The position numbers and the translations under genes were made by a program. A stretch of 64,000 nt of DNA from an uncultured Bacilli bacterium (GTDB lineage: Bacteria > Bacillota_I > Bacilli_A > RF39 > UBA660): NCBI GenBank assembly GCA_934101115.1, contig CAKOPW010000001.1, positions 73,545 through 137,544 of the forward strand. Reading direction: 5' to 3'. Below the pieces are notes generated by a model that was not told the DNA's origin, made no database searches, and saw nothing but the letters and a program-made list of their open reading frames with translations. Positions 53,487-63,705 of the stretch are shown here, in pieces (the stretch's first letter is position 1; every line of letters begins with the position of its first letter).

Positions 53487-55508
53487 TTATTCTTTTATAA
53501 TATTTTTACTGCATAAATATGTTATTAAGAAATATCCTCCATATATAAGCACAATAATCATACTGGTAAATATAACTGATTTTAATAAGCCGTTGTTTCC
53601 AAACATTTCAAGGATTTTTAAAGCAAAACGCATACCGAATATTGAATGTATTATAGCAAGTAATAATGGTGTCATAAAGAAAATAAATATTTCTCTAAAT
53701 AACGATTTTCGTATTAATTTATCATCAGCACCAATACGTCTTAGAATAATATATCTATTACGATTATCACTAGCTTCACTCAGATTCTTTAATGCAAGTA
53801 TAGCTGCACTTGATATTAAGAAAACCACACCTAAATATATTCCTAAGAAAGTTACAATTACTCCTAACCCAACTGATGAATCTTCTAGATCAGTTTTAAA
53901 CGAATAACCGACATTTCCAATATAAGAATTAGCTTTTTCAAAAATATCATCAACATCATATTTTTTATTACGATTAGTTTCTTTATAAACTCCAATAAAA
54001 TAATTATATTTTGGTTTTCTTCCTTTTAATACAGAATCTGGAACAACAATTATACCTGTATTGGTTTTATTATTTGAAATCTCTACAAAGCCATCGATAC
54101 ATTTTTTATATTTAGGCTTTAATTCGTGGTTAAAAATTTTCACTTTAGTGTTTTTTTCTAAAGCCTCATTTCGCATATTCATCATTATTTCAAAATTAGC
54201 AACAATTATATATTCATCTTCGTTTAATCTTAATTCACTTTTCTTATACAATCTAGCTATTTTATTGTAATCACTTAAAGACATAATAATCTCAAGTGGA
54301 TCCTCGTCATAACCATATTTTTCCATCAAATAATCGTACATATCTCCTACCGAATTGGAAAAGCAAAAAATCTCATCATAATAAAGATTAACAGAAGTAT
54401 AATCACTTAGATAATTGCTATAATCAAATTTATTTTTATCATACCTTTCTTGTACGGTTAAATTTTTATATTCTGAATCATCAAAATTGGTTTCATCATA
54501 GCTATAAAACACATAAGTTTGAAAATCAGCAGGTGTTAACTCCTCTAAATTTTTAGTAAGTGAGTCCCTTAAAGAAAAAGAACTAGATAATGCACATATT
54601 GTAATGAATAACATTAAACAGATCATGCTCATTGATACCACCGTAGTGTTTATTTTACTGCTTAATTGTCTTAGCATAAATGAATTTAAGCCTTTATAGT
54701 ATACTCCTTTGATCTTGCTAACTATTTTCAATACAAGTCCGGATAAACTCCACATTATTAAAAATGTAGAAATAATACCATAAATTATTGGTTTAATAAT
54801 ATCTTTTAGATCTTTCAAATTTGATAAACCATCAGTTACCATATAGTATGCATATCCGAGTAAAGAGCAAGCAAACACAAAGACAAGCAAGCATATTATA
54901 GGATTTTTAATTTTAACTTTTTCGTTCTTTTTGCTTGAATAAAGCAAATCTATTAATTTACATCTTGTAACCACCAACGTATTAAATATCATAACTATTA
55001 AATACATTATTCCAAAATACATAAAAGTTTTTAACATAGCTGAAGTTGAAAATACAAAATGGTATTTTTCCATATCAGCATCAAAAAGGGAAGCAATTAT
55101 AACACTCATTCCTTGAGATAAGAAAACTCCAAGAAAAAGTCCGGCTGCTAAAGAAATTATACCAATCATTAAAGTTTCTAAAAACAATATAAGAGATATT
55201 TTTCTTTTACTCATTCCCAACGTCAAATAAACACCAAATTCTTTATTTCTTCTTTTTATTAAAAACCTGCTAGCATAAATTATCAGAGCGCCCAAAATGA
55301 ATGATACAAAAACGCTTGTTGCAGATAAAACAGATTCTAGTAAACCAATTATTTCTTCAGTTCTTGAACTTATTTTTAACATTACAACTTGAGAATCAAT
55401 TGAATTAAAAATATAAAATATTGATACTCCAAGCACTAGAGTAAAAAAGTATATCGCATAATCTTTAAAACTCTTTTTTATATTTTTAAACGATAATTTA
55501 GCGATCAC
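53487..55508 (-). CDS. bceB: BceB-type ABC permease
   Basis: 673 residues with about ten membrane helices and a large outer loop between helices 7 and 8 (about 310-530), where Bce permeases bind antimicrobial peptides. FtsX motifs occur twice: KRRNKEFGVYLTLGMSKRKIS and RNRYIILRRIGADDKLIR. It pairs with BceA and works with BceS as a flux sensor for bacitracin-like peptides. Overlaps the bceA gene by 11 bases. Confidence 0.9.
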   Translation of the reverse strand: MIAKLSFKNIKKSFKDYAIYFFTLVLGVSIFYIFNSIDSQVVMLKISSRTEEIIGLLESVLSATSVFVSFILGALIIYASRFLIKRRNKEFGVYLTLGMSKRKISLILFLETLMIGIISLAAGLFLGVFLSQGMSVIIASLFDADMEKYHFVFSTSAMLKTFMYFGIMYLIVMIFNTLVVTRCKLIDLLYSSKKNEKVKIKNPIICLLVFVFACSLLGYAYYMVTDGLSNLKDLKDIIKPIIYGIISTFLIMWSLSGLVLKIVSKIKGVYYKGLNSFMLRQLSSKINTTVVSMSMICLMLFITICALSSSFSLRDSLTKNLEELTPADFQTYVFYSYDETNFDDSEYKNLTVQERYDKNKFDYSNYLSDYTSVNLYYDEIFCFSNSVGDMYDYLMEKYGYDEDPLEIIMSLSDYNKIARLYKKSELRLNEDEYIIVANFEIMMNMRNEALEKNTKVKIFNHELKPKYKKCIDGFVEISNNKTNTGIIVVPDSVLKGRKPKYNYFIGVYKETNRNKKYDVDDIFEKANSYIGNVGYSFKTDLEDSSVGLGVIVTFLGIYLGVVFLISSAAILALKNLSEASDNRNRYIILRRIGADDKLIRKSLFREIFIFFMTPLLLAIIHSIFGMRFALKILEMFGNNGLLKSVIFTSMIIVLIYGGYFLITYLCSKNIIKE

Positions 55509-56262
55509 TTAAATCCCCTCCAAGTACAGTTACAACATCAATAATCTTGTCGAAAAATTCTTTTCTATCCAAGTTTCCCTTTTCTATTTCATTAAATATA
55601 CGACCATCCTTGATAAATATTACTCGGCTGGAATAAGATGCGGTATAAGCATCATGTGTAACCATTAAAATAGTCGACTTTTTTTCTTTATTCAAATATT
55701 CAAGACGTTCAAGAAGCATCTTAGCTGATTTTGAATCAAGAGCTCCAGTTGGTTCATCAGCAAGAATTAATGATGGATTTGTAATTATTGCACGAGCTGA
55801 TGCTACTCTTTGTTTTTCTCCACCACTCATTTGATAAGGGTATTTATTCAATACGTGAGTAATGTTTAAATATTTACTAACTTCCTTTATCTTTTCATCT
55901 AAATTTTTTACACTTTTGTTTTGAATGGACAAAGCAAGAGCTATATTATCATAAGCAGTTAAAGTATCAAGTAAATTGAAATCTTGAAAAATAAAGCCTA
56001 ATTCTTCTCTTCTGAATTCACTTAATTTGTTTCCTTTTAAAGTTGTGACATCCAAGTCATTTAAATAAATATGACCACTGGTAACTTTATCAATAGTTGA
56101 AATACAGTTTAGAAGAGTTGTTTTACCACTTCCGCTCGCTCCCATAATCGCGATAAATTCACCGCGTTCAACATCAAAACTGATGTTATCGATAGCTTTC
56201 GTTAGACTCGATTTACTACCATAATATTTTTCTATTGAATCAATCTTCAATAATTTTTCCAT
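55498..56262 (-). CDS. bceA: BceA-type ABC ATPase
   Basis: 254 residues with Walker A GASGSGKT, Q-loop FQDFN, signature MSGGEKQR, Walker B ILADEPTGALD and H-loop VTHD. The start at 56262 (ATG) is chosen over the GTG at 56271, which is inside the SD GGAAGGTG. The gene order bceR-bceS-bceA-bceB is normal for Firmicutes. Confidence 0.92.
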   Translation of the reverse strand: MEKLLKIDSIEKYYGSKSSLTKAIDNISFDVERGEFIAIMGASGSGKTTLLNCISTIDKVTSGHIYLNDLDVTTLKGNKLSEFRREELGFIFQDFNLLDTLTAYDNIALALSIQNKSVKNLDEKIKEVSKYLNITHVLNKYPYQMSGGEKQRVASARAIITNPSLILADEPTGALDSKSAKMLLERLEYLNKEKKSTILMVTHDAYTASYSSRVIFIKDGRIFNEIEKGNLDRKEFFDKIIDVVTVLGGDLSDR

Positions 56263-56349
56263 ATATTTCACCTTCCATGCTTTGATTATATGCTAAATTT
56301 ATTAATTAATCGCGATTCTAATATTTCTATATCTTACAATTTTGTAATG

Positions 56350-57360
56350 TTAGATCTTATAAAGATCATTTTTGCCAAAAGTAATCGTTATTTCAAAATA
56401 TTTATTTTCTTCACTTGTTGCACTTATTTTATGTCCAAGTTTTTCAATGAGTTTCTTACTTATATAAAGACCGAATCCAGTTGAATTACGCATCTTTCTT
56501 CCGTTTTCTCCAGTAAATGATTTATCAAAAACATGTTTTAAATCACTGGCATTTACACCTATTCCATTATCTTTAATATGTAAAATAGTCTCTTTTTCAT
56601 TATCTTCAATATAAAACATGATGTATGAATCTTTATTGTTATCACAATATTTAATAGAATTATTTACTATTTGATTAAGGATAAAGACAAGCCATTTTGA
56701 GTCAGTTAAAACTTTAATATTCTTAACATCAACAGAAACATCAATATGATTTTCAAGTATTGAATCTTTATTTTTTAAAAGTACTTCATTGATAATTTTA
56801 TCCATGCTAGCTTCTTTAATTAAAAAGTCTTTTTCGGCATAGTTACTTCTAACATAATAAAGAATTTGATCAGTTAAATTATCTAAAGTATTTAATTGAT
56901 CTAAAAATTTTCTATTAACATTTTTATTGTTATGATACATCAACATAAGTCCAGCTATCGGTATTTTTATCTCATGAATCCACATTTCCACATATTCTTT
57001 AAAATCTTCTGTTTCATTTCGATAATTGTTGATGTTTTCCATCATTGACTTATCAATTTTATATAAAGCATCATAAAAAACTTTTCCATCTAAAAATTCA
57101 GGTTCTTCCAAAGTTTCTAAGATCAAATATTTTTTATCCAATAAATTAAGGTTATTTAAAAAGTTATCATAATATTTTTTTCTCTTCAAGTAAAAGACAA
57201 GAAAATCGATAATAAAATATATACTTAATAGAACTAAAATCATTACAGTTAAATATTTATTTACATCAAATAAACTAAGCAAAAATAGTAAAATGATAAA
57301 TAATACTACAAATAGTATTATATTAGCTCTTTTTTCTTTTATATATGTTTCTATACTCAT
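56350..57360 (-). CDS. bceS: BceS-type intramembrane-sensing histidine kinase
   Basis: 336 residues. Two close membrane helices with almost no outer loop (NIILFVVLFIILLFLL and LTVMILVLLSIYFIIDFLV), so sensing is via the BceAB transporter. The H box is EMWIHEIKIPIAGLML; N box LNQIVNNSIKYC; G1 IKDNGIGV; G2 GFGLYISKKLIEKLG. Starts with ATG overlapping the bceR TGA. Confidence 0.93.
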   Translation of the reverse strand: MSIETYIKEKRANIILFVVLFIILLFLLSLFDVNKYLTVMILVLLSIYFIIDFLVFYLKRKKYYDNFLNNLNLLDKKYLILETLEEPEFLDGKVFYDALYKIDKSMMENINNYRNETEDFKEYVEMWIHEIKIPIAGLMLMYHNNKNVNRKFLDQLNTLDNLTDQILYYVRSNYAEKDFLIKEASMDKIINEVLLKNKDSILENHIDVSVDVKNIKVLTDSKWLVFILNQIVNNSIKYCDNNKDSYIMFYIEDNEKETILHIKDNGIGVNASDLKHVFDKSFTGENGRKMRNSTGFGLYISKKLIEKLGHKISATSEENKYFEITITFGKNDLYKI

Positions 57361-58019
57361 AATAAGATATACCCTAACCCCTTCTTAGTTTCAATCGCAT
57401 CCGTTAATGAAGCATCACTTAACTTACTTCTTAAGCGACTAATATTAACTGTTAAAGCATTATCGTTAATATATTCATCATTATTCCAAAGAGTTGTCAT
57501 AATTTCATCTCTTGAGACAATCTTACCTAAGTTATCAAACAAACACATAAAGATAATCATTTCGTTTTTAGTAAGTTCGATTACTTTATCGCCACTTTCC
57601 AACTCACAACGTGATTTATTAATAAAAAATCCTCGATACATCTTATTTTGTTCAGTATTATTACATCTTTTTAAAACTGATTGAATTCTTAATATTAAAA
57701 TATTAGGATTATAAGGCTTCGTTATATAATCATCTGCTCCATAAGTGATTGATAAAGCTTCATCAAGTTCATTATTGTTACTAGTAACCATAATAACAGG
57801 AATATTGCTTTTTTCTCTTATTCTTTTTAAAACTTCTTTGCCATTTAAACATGGGATATTGATATCAAGCAAAACTAAATCAGAGTTGCTTGCAAGTAAA
57901 GATTCTTCAACATGTGAAAAATCTTCAACACAATAAACATCATAGTTAGCATTTTTAAGAAGTTCTCCTAATTCTTTTCTAATCGTTTCATCATCTTCTA
58001 CTATAGCAATTTTCTTCAT
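57357..58019 (-). CDS. bceR: BceR-type response regulator (OmpR family)
   Basis: 220 residues. Receiver domain with phospho-Asp in LVLLDINIPCLNG and switch residues (VTSNN, ITKPYN), then a winged-helix OmpR domain (LTKNEMIIFMCLFDNLGKIVSRDEIMTTLWN..DNALTVNISRLRSKL). Stop TGA overlaps the kinase start. It most likely activates bceAB; the region 56272-56349 between bceS and bceA is the likely operator. Confidence 0.94.
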   Translation of the reverse strand: MKKIAIVEDDETIRKELGELLKNANYDVYCVEDFSHVEESLLASNSDLVLLDINIPCLNGKEVLKRIREKSNIPVIMVTSNNNELDEALSITYGADDYITKPYNPNILILRIQSVLKRCNNTEQNKMYRGFFINKSRCELESGDKVIELTKNEMIIFMCLFDNLGKIVSRDEIMTTLWNNDEYINDNALTVNISRLRSKLSDASLTDAIETKKGLGYILL

Positions 58020-58060
58020 AGTTCCTCCGTTACATTATTATATCAAATTTTTTATCTTTT

Positions 58061-58972
58061 CTACCTTACTTTTTTGTAATGTTCTTTATCTTCATACATC
58101 GCTTCATCGGCTATTTTAGTTAAATCATTTAAACTTAAGTTTTTTTCTTTGTAAGCAACTCCTATGGCACAACTATATTTAGTTTTATTCATTTTTTCTT
58201 TTAACTCTTTTATAAATTCTTCTATTTCTAATTTATGAGTATTATAGCAAACAATTAAAAATTCATCGCCTCCTACTCGATATAAACGCATATCCTTTAA
58301 AATCGTTGTTTTGATTAGCTCTACCAAAGTTACAATTGCTTTATCTCCTTCATCATGGCCTAAAGTATCATTGATTTTCTTTAAATTATTTAAATCAATG
58401 CTTATAATAGCATTAATTTGTTTTTTATTTTTATTAAAATCTCTTTTTAAAGGTTTTCTATTTAAAGTATCTGTAAGTTCATCTTTTATATAAAAATCAC
58501 ATATTAAATATATAAAATAGAATAACGTAAAGAAAGTATTACCTATATATAATTTATCTATTAAAAGAGAAATTATTAAGAATATATATAAGACAGCACG
58601 TATATTATTATCATATTTTGGATTATTTAAATAACTATATAATTCAACAACAACTAAAAACGTTGTATAGATAAAGAAAACATCCATCCTATTAAATATA
58701 AAGTAAGAAATTAATAATACAATATTTGAAATAAAATTTAATTTTTTACTTTTTATCGTATAAAGAGAATATAACATAAAATTTAATAAATACAAAAAGC
58801 TAATAAGATAAGCTCCATTTAAAAATAATAGAAATTCAAATATGTTTAGAAAAAACATAATATTGATAATCAATTTATTGGTTGTATCCTTTAAATAAAA
58901 GATAAACGAATAGTAGATAATCATTATAAAGATAAAAAAGACAAAATAGTTATTTATAAATATATCAAACAT
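58061..58972 (-). CDS. Membrane diguanylate cyclase (GGDEF)
   Basis: 303 residues with about six membrane helices (1-165) and a GGDEF domain: DELTDTLNRKPLKRDF, IDLNNLKKINDTLGHDEGDKA, YRVGGDEFLIV. The active motif GGDEF is intact, so c-di-GMP synthesis is possible. The RxxD inhibition site expected a few residues earlier is not kept (ILKD). No EAL/HD-GYP or PilZ gene is in the window. Confidence 0.88.
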   Translation of the reverse strand: MFDIFINNYFVFFIFIMIIYYSFIFYLKDTTNKLIINIMFFLNIFEFLLFLNGAYLISFLYLLNFMLYSLYTIKSKKLNFISNIVLLISYFIFNRMDVFFIYTTFLVVVELYSYLNNPKYDNNIRAVLYIFLIISLLIDKLYIGNTFFTLFYFIYLICDFYIKDELTDTLNRKPLKRDFNKNKKQINAIISIDLNNLKKINDTLGHDEGDKAIVTLVELIKTTILKDMRLYRVGGDEFLIVCYNTHKLEIEEFIKELKEKMNKTKYSCAIGVAYKEKNLSLNDLTKIADEAMYEDKEHYKKVR

Positions 58973-58996
58973 TTAATCACCCTATTTAATAATATT

Positions 58997-59023
58997 AAAA
59001 AGGAAGCAAATAATTACTTCCTT
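58997..59023 (-). terminator. Terminator of the paralogue array
   Basis: Minus-strand stem AAGGAAG / CTTCCTT with a T run over the end of the last array gene. Confidence 0.7.
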
Positions 59024-60207
59024 TCTAATAATTGTCTTTCATATTCATATGTAGCTAATCTATTGCTATATTGCAATTTTGTTAATTCTTCATTGATTCC
59101 CATAATCCAATATTCTTTATCTTCATCATCTATACATGTTTCCATTTCTTTCATATATTCAAATACTTGATCAAGCTCTTCTCCAAAATAAAATTTAAAT
59201 TCTTCTATATGATCTTTAAAATAGTCATATGTATATGTCTTCGCGACTATTTCAGTTTTCTTTAAAAAATTTGCTAATTTGTATTGCTCAAAGCCAAGAC
59301 GAACCATTAAAGATGCTACATACTCACGTTCTTCACTGGTTAAGATTTCACTGGTTAAGATTTCATTAGTTAATTCTCCAGTATATGGATTATAATATTT
59401 TTTTACTTCTTTTAATAAAGTTTTATATTCTTTATCATTTATATATTTGTGAGTTTGTGGTTCTGTTGTTTTTTTAACTTCGGTTACTGAAACTTGATTT
59501 TTTGTTTTACTGCGTTTATTCAATCTGCTTAATAATTCATTTTCAATGCTTTCAGCAACATAAATTGATACTCCTAAATTTAAGAAAGCTTTGAATACCT
59601 TTAATATATTTTTTTCATCATATGTATTTGGTATGTTTGTATAATTTTCTTTTATTATAGAAATGTTTGTAAAAACACTATTTAAATCCAATTGATATTC
59701 GAAACCACAATTGCCTAACTTAGATAAAACCTCTTGATCTTGTTCGATTGCAGATTTCATTGGTTGATAATTACCTTTGGTTGCATCTATCAAATGATTT
59801 TGATTAACAGATTTGCTGAAATAATGAAAATAAACTTCATAGCAATCAATAACGTATGCTTCATCATTTGTTATTGGGCAATCGGATATAAAATCAAGTA
59901 AAACGTTTGCTATCTCTTTTCGCGTCAATGATGAATCTTCTAAAGTATCAGCTAATATTTTTACAATATTTGTTAAATAAAAATATTCAGTAAACTGACA
60001 ACTCTTAAACATATTTGATAAAGTCAAATAGATAATTTCTAAATGAGTTATTCTTTTTAGTTTTTCGGATGTTTCATTACATGGAAAATTACTTTTTCCT
60101 CCCAATTTTCTTAACTTTTCTTCTAGTAAAATTGCACTATTGACTTTTTTTAACTCTATCACTTGTTCATCAAAAAAGTTTATTGCTTTTTGATATGATT
60201 TATTCAC
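59014..60207 (-). CDS. Array paralogue A, unknown function
   Basis: 397 residues from a GTG at 60207 (AAAGGTGATC before it); this start gives VNKSYQKAIN.., like MNKYYKKIL and MKKYKEI of its neighbours. The last ~130 residues hold the family domain: YKTLLKEVKKYYNPYTGEL, REYVASLMVRLG, KTYTYDYFKDH, EFKFYFGEELDQVFEYM, EYWIMGINEEL. It has an extra 15-bp tandem duplication (EILTSEILTSEE, plus strand 59337-59366), absent in the others. No signal or membrane segment. The N-terminal part is divergent. Not recognised. Confidence 0.65.
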   Translation of the reverse strand: MNKSYQKAINFFDEQVIELKKVNSAILLEEKLRKLGGKSNFPCNETSEKLKRITHLEIIYLTLSNMFKSCQFTEYFYLTNIVKILADTLEDSSLTRKEIANVLLDFISDCPITNDEAYVIDCYEVYFHYFSKSVNQNHLIDATKGNYQPMKSAIEQDQEVLSKLGNCGFEYQLDLNSVFTNISIIKENYTNIPNTYDEKNILKVFKAFLNLGVSIYVAESIENELLSRLNKRSKTKNQVSVTEVKKTTEPQTHKYINDKEYKTLLKEVKKYYNPYTGELTNEILTSEILTSEEREYVASLMVRLGFEQYKLANFLKKTEIVAKTYTYDYFKDHIEEFKFYFGEELDQVFEYMKEMETCIDDEDKEYWIMGINEELTKLQYSNRLATYEYERQLLERK

Positions 60208-60220
60208 TTTGATCACCTTT

Positions 60221-61216
60221 CTAATATTGTACCAATAAATTCTTTTTAGTTTTCTTTTCTTGGTCTCTTTCTTTAAAAGTTGTTGAACCATTGATGCATG
60301 CTACTGTGTTTGCTAACATTTTCTCATAATAGAAATTGTATTCTTCCTCATAATCATATTTTTCTTTTTGTTGATCATCAGTTTCCTTTAAGAACTTGAT
60401 AACACTTTCTTTTTTTGTGTTTATTATAATCATTGCAATTACTACTTGTTCTCGCTCTTCTTTGGATATTTTTAATAAAATTGTTTCATCAGTGTCTAAA
60501 TTAAAATATTTGTTTATTATTTCTAAATATTGATGATATTCTTTTTTATAATAATCTCTAACTAATTCGTCCTCCAATACATATAACATAGCGGGATTCA
60601 CTCCCAACCTCAATAATCCATTAATTGCTTCAAAAATGTACTTTGGATTATTTTTTCTCTTTATATTTGCATATGATTTTTGAATACTTCTAATCTGTTC
60701 ACAGATATTATCAATATCAAGAATAAATAATTCGCTATTTAATGCATCTTGTAAACGACTATCTTTTTTTATAAAATCGCGGATTTCTTTTTCATCGCCA
60801 GCAACATAACTTTTTACCATTTCATCGCTTATTATACTTGGATAGTATTCTAAAATTATTTTGAAAATATCGATATCTTTTTTTCTTTCATAAACCTTTG
60901 GGATTTCTTCAATCATAGAAAATAGAATGTTAGCAATTTCTTGAATGCTTAAATCGGTTGATTCTAATACATCGGTTAATAAACAAATCATATTAGTAGA
61001 AAAAAACATCTCCTTTTTACCAGTTTTTAAGTAAGATTTTAGAATAGAAAATTCGAGTTGCTTTTTATTTGGTAAATGTTCTTCGTTTTTTGAAGTGGGA
61101 TTCTTTTTAATTTCAAAATAATCATAAGCATCTTGTAAAGAAACAGAATAACTTCTATTATTATCGATTAAACTTTTTTCGATAATATCTAAAATTTGTA
61201 TATAAATTTTATTCAT
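60221..61216 (-). CDS. Array paralogue B, unknown function
   Basis: 331 residues if it begins at the ATG 61216 (MNKIYIQIL); two more ATG/GTG codons lie just upstream. It is the most divergent member: the C-terminal domain is shortened (YFNLDTDETILLKISKEEREQVVIAM, DYEEEYNFYYEKML), and GINEEL is not kept. The start overlaps the end of the next gene. Middle part with NICEQIRSIQKSYANIKRK and EAINGLLRLGV is shared with its neighbours. Cytoplasmic, unknown. Confidence 0.6.
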   Translation of the reverse strand: MNKIYIQILDIIEKSLIDNNRSYSVSLQDAYDYFEIKKNPTSKNEEHLPNKKQLEFSILKSYLKTGKKEMFFSTNMICLLTDVLESTDLSIQEIANILFSMIEEIPKVYERKKDIDIFKIILEYYPSIISDEMVKSYVAGDEKEIRDFIKKDSRLQDALNSELFILDIDNICEQIRSIQKSYANIKRKNNPKYIFEAINGLLRLGVNPAMLYVLEDELVRDYYKKEYHQYLEIINKYFNLDTDETILLKISKEEREQVVIAMIIINTKKESVIKFLKETDDQQKEKYDYEEEYNFYYEKMLANTVACINGSTTFKERDQEKKTKKNLLVQY

Positions 61217-62402
61217 CATCACTATTTTTACTTTGAACTAATAATTTTGTTTCATATTCGTAAGAATTTAATTTGTTACCTGATTTTAATTTATCAAGTT
61301 CTTCATTTATTCCCATAATCCAATATTCTTTGTCTTCATCACTCACACATAATGTAATTTCTTCCATATATGCTTTTACTTGTTCTAGTTCTTCTCCAAA
61401 GTAGAATTCAAACTCCTCTACATGATCTTTAAAATAATCATAGGTATAAGTTTTTTCTACCATTTCTGTTTTGCTTAAAAAGTCCAATAATTGCTCTTGT
61501 TCTACTCCAATTTGAATCATTAGTGAAGCAATATATTCACGCTTCTCACTAGTTAAAATTTCATCAGTAAGCTTTCCTGAGGAAGGATTATAGTATTTGT
61601 TTATTTCTTTTAAAATTGCTCGATATTCTTTATCACTCAAATATTTACTTGGTTTTGGTTCTTTTTTGATAACTATTGGGGTTTGTTCTTTTATTGCATC
61701 TTTCTTTACTCTTTCAAATAATTGATAAAGTAACTCCTTCTCTACTATTTTAACGTGTTTTGTACTTACACCTAGTGTAGAAAGTGCATATAAAACATTA
61801 GCAATATTGCTTACATCAAAACTATCTTTGATTTTGGAATAATTATCTTTAATTATTTCAATTTGCTTAATTACCGCACCTAAATCCATAAATACCGCTG
61901 AACAATCATAATTAATTAGTTTTAGAAAATTTTTATCAGAAATACGTTCAATAATTTTAGCTGGATTAGTCGTTAAATAACTATACATTTCTTGTTGACT
62001 AATAACAGCTGGGAAGTAAATCGATAATGTAGCAGTAAGATCAGGTATAAATATAGGTTCATCAGTAGTGTTTTCAATATTTATTGAAACACTTGATGCA
62101 ACACTCAATAATATATTAGAAATTGTTTTATTATCAAAAGGAAACTTATCAAGTGCTTCTGAGAGTATACGCATGGTATCTGAAAATGCAAAAAATGCTG
62201 GGTTTCCATAACAGATATATTGTCTCAACATTGCTGTGCCAAAGCTCTCTCGTTTTATTGAAACACAAGTTTCAGTGGCTACTCGATCATTTTCTAATCT
62301 TTCTTTATAACTTTTAACAAAAGGATTATCACCAGGAACTGGTAATTTTAAATTCAAATCCTTGTCTAAAACATCTAATATTTTTTTATAATATTTATTC
62401 AT
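61209..62402 (-). CDS. Array paralogue C, unknown function
   Basis: 397 residues. Same N-terminal pattern (MNKYYKKILDVLDKDL) and middle region (IEIIKDNYSKIKDS, YALSTLGV). C-terminal family domain with KEYRAILKEINKYYNPSSGKL, REYIASLMIQIG, TYTYDYFKDHVEEFEFYFGEELEQVKAYM and EYWIMGINEELDKLKSGNKLNSYEYETKLL. At DNA level its 3' end is almost identical to parts of the neighbouring copies. 8-bp overlap with the upstream gene. Confidence 0.65.
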   Translation of the reverse strand: MNKYYKKILDVLDKDLNLKLPVPGDNPFVKSYKERLENDRVATETCVSIKRESFGTAMLRQYICYGNPAFFAFSDTMRILSEALDKFPFDNKTISNILLSVASSVSINIENTTDEPIFIPDLTATLSIYFPAVISQQEMYSYLTTNPAKIIERISDKNFLKLINYDCSAVFMDLGAVIKQIEIIKDNYSKIKDSFDVSNIANVLYALSTLGVSTKHVKIVEKELLYQLFERVKKDAIKEQTPIVIKKEPKPSKYLSDKEYRAILKEINKYYNPSSGKLTDEILTSEKREYIASLMIQIGVEQEQLLDFLSKTEMVEKTYTYDYFKDHVEEFEFYFGEELEQVKAYMEEITLCVSDEDKEYWIMGINEELDKLKSGNKLNSYEYETKLLVQSKNSDDE

Positions 62403-63705
62403 TTTCTTCTAGCCTTCTTTCAACTAATAATTTTGTTTCATATTCGTAAGAATTTAATTTGTTACCTGATTTTAACTTATCAAGTTCTTCATTTATTCCC
62501 ATAATCCAATATTCTTTGTCTTCACTACTTACACATAATTTAATTTCTTCCATATATTCAAATATTTGATCAAGTTCTTCTCCAAAATAAAATTTAAATT
62601 CTTCCACATGATCTTTAAAATAATCATAGGTATAAGTTTTCTCTACTACCTCCGTTTTGCTTAAAAAGTCTGAAATAACTGATTGATCGATTTCAACTTT
62701 AACCATTAGATATGTAATATACTCGCGTTTTTCTTCAGATATTTCTTCCAATAGTTCTCTTGTATATGGGTTATAGCTTTTCCTTATTTCTTTTAAAACT
62801 GCTCGATATTCTTTATCTGTTAAATTTTTACTCTTTTTTGCTTCTATAGCTGCTTTTTTACTCATTTGGTTTTCAAAAAGTTCTTTTTTTAAAGTTTTTC
62901 TCATATAAGTAATTAGATTATGAGGGAATCCTAATCTCTCTAAACTCCAACAAACTTCTTCAATGGATGTTTCGTCAAAATTTTCTTGATTATGTAAATA
63001 ACTTTTTTTAATTTGATTAATATTGTTTTTAATTTTAATTGGACGCAGCGTTGGATTTATTTTTTCTCGAGAAATCACTGATTTTAGTGATACAAATAAC
63101 AGATTGAGATAAATATCGATGTTTCCTGTGGAAAATTCTAAGACATCAACATTTCTAAAAAAGAAACGCCCTTTTTCAAATATATCAAAGATATCATAAC
63201 TAAATTCTGACTCACATAACTGAATCGGATAATTTTCTATTAGTTCCATTAAAAAATCACATACTAAATCTTTTGGTAATGATGACTTTCCTAATTCAAC
63301 TGCATAACTTTTTATTATATTTGTTAACTTAAAATACCCAATACTTTGGTCATTTTGTGTTGAATATTTTGTTATTGTAGTTAAAGGTGAGTTATATTGT
63401 TCTGCTAATTTGATTGCATTTGCTAAAGATGATTTTGATTCTTTGTTTAAGAGACTATTATCCTTTTCATCTTTGGCAGCATATATTTCATCTAAATGTT
63501 TTAGAAGATACAATAAAAGTAATCTTCTCATTATTTGAATCGTTGTGTTACTTACTCTAATGTAGCTTTCTGATAACTCAATTCTTGCTTTAGCTGTATT
63601 TAAAAATGCATCAATATCTTCATCTAAACATGGATCAAAATCAGGTGCTATATTTTTAGCAATACTCTTTTTTAGATATTCCTCTATTTCTTTATATTTC
63701 TTCAT
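62395..63705 (-). CDS. Array paralogue D, unknown function
   Basis: 436 residues, the longest member. N-terminus KKYKEIEEYLKKSIAK. The N-terminal 270 residues are unlike the others except for the middle motif. The C-terminal 130 residues carry the shared domain (KEYRAVLKEIRKSYNPYTREL, DQSVISDFLSKTEVV, TYTYDYFKDHVEEFKFYFGEELDQIFEYM, KSGNKLNSYEYETKLL). Overlaps the next gene by 14 bases. No motif for a known enzyme. Confidence 0.65.
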   Translation of the reverse strand: MKKYKEIEEYLKKSIAKNIAPDFDPCLDEDIDAFLNTAKARIELSESYIRVSNTTIQIMRRLLLLYLLKHLDEIYAAKDEKDNSLLNKESKSSLANAIKLAEQYNSPLTTITKYSTQNDQSIGYFKLTNIIKSYAVELGKSSLPKDLVCDFLMELIENYPIQLCESEFSYDIFDIFEKGRFFFRNVDVLEFSTGNIDIYLNLLFVSLKSVISREKINPTLRPIKIKNNINQIKKSYLHNQENFDETSIEEVCWSLERLGFPHNLITYMRKTLKKELFENQMSKKAAIEAKKSKNLTDKEYRAVLKEIRKSYNPYTRELLEEISEEKREYITYLMVKVEIDQSVISDFLSKTEVVEKTYTYDYFKDHVEEFKFYFGEELDQIFEYMEEIKLCVSSEDKEYWIMGINEELDKLKSGNKLNSYEYETKLLVERRLEENE

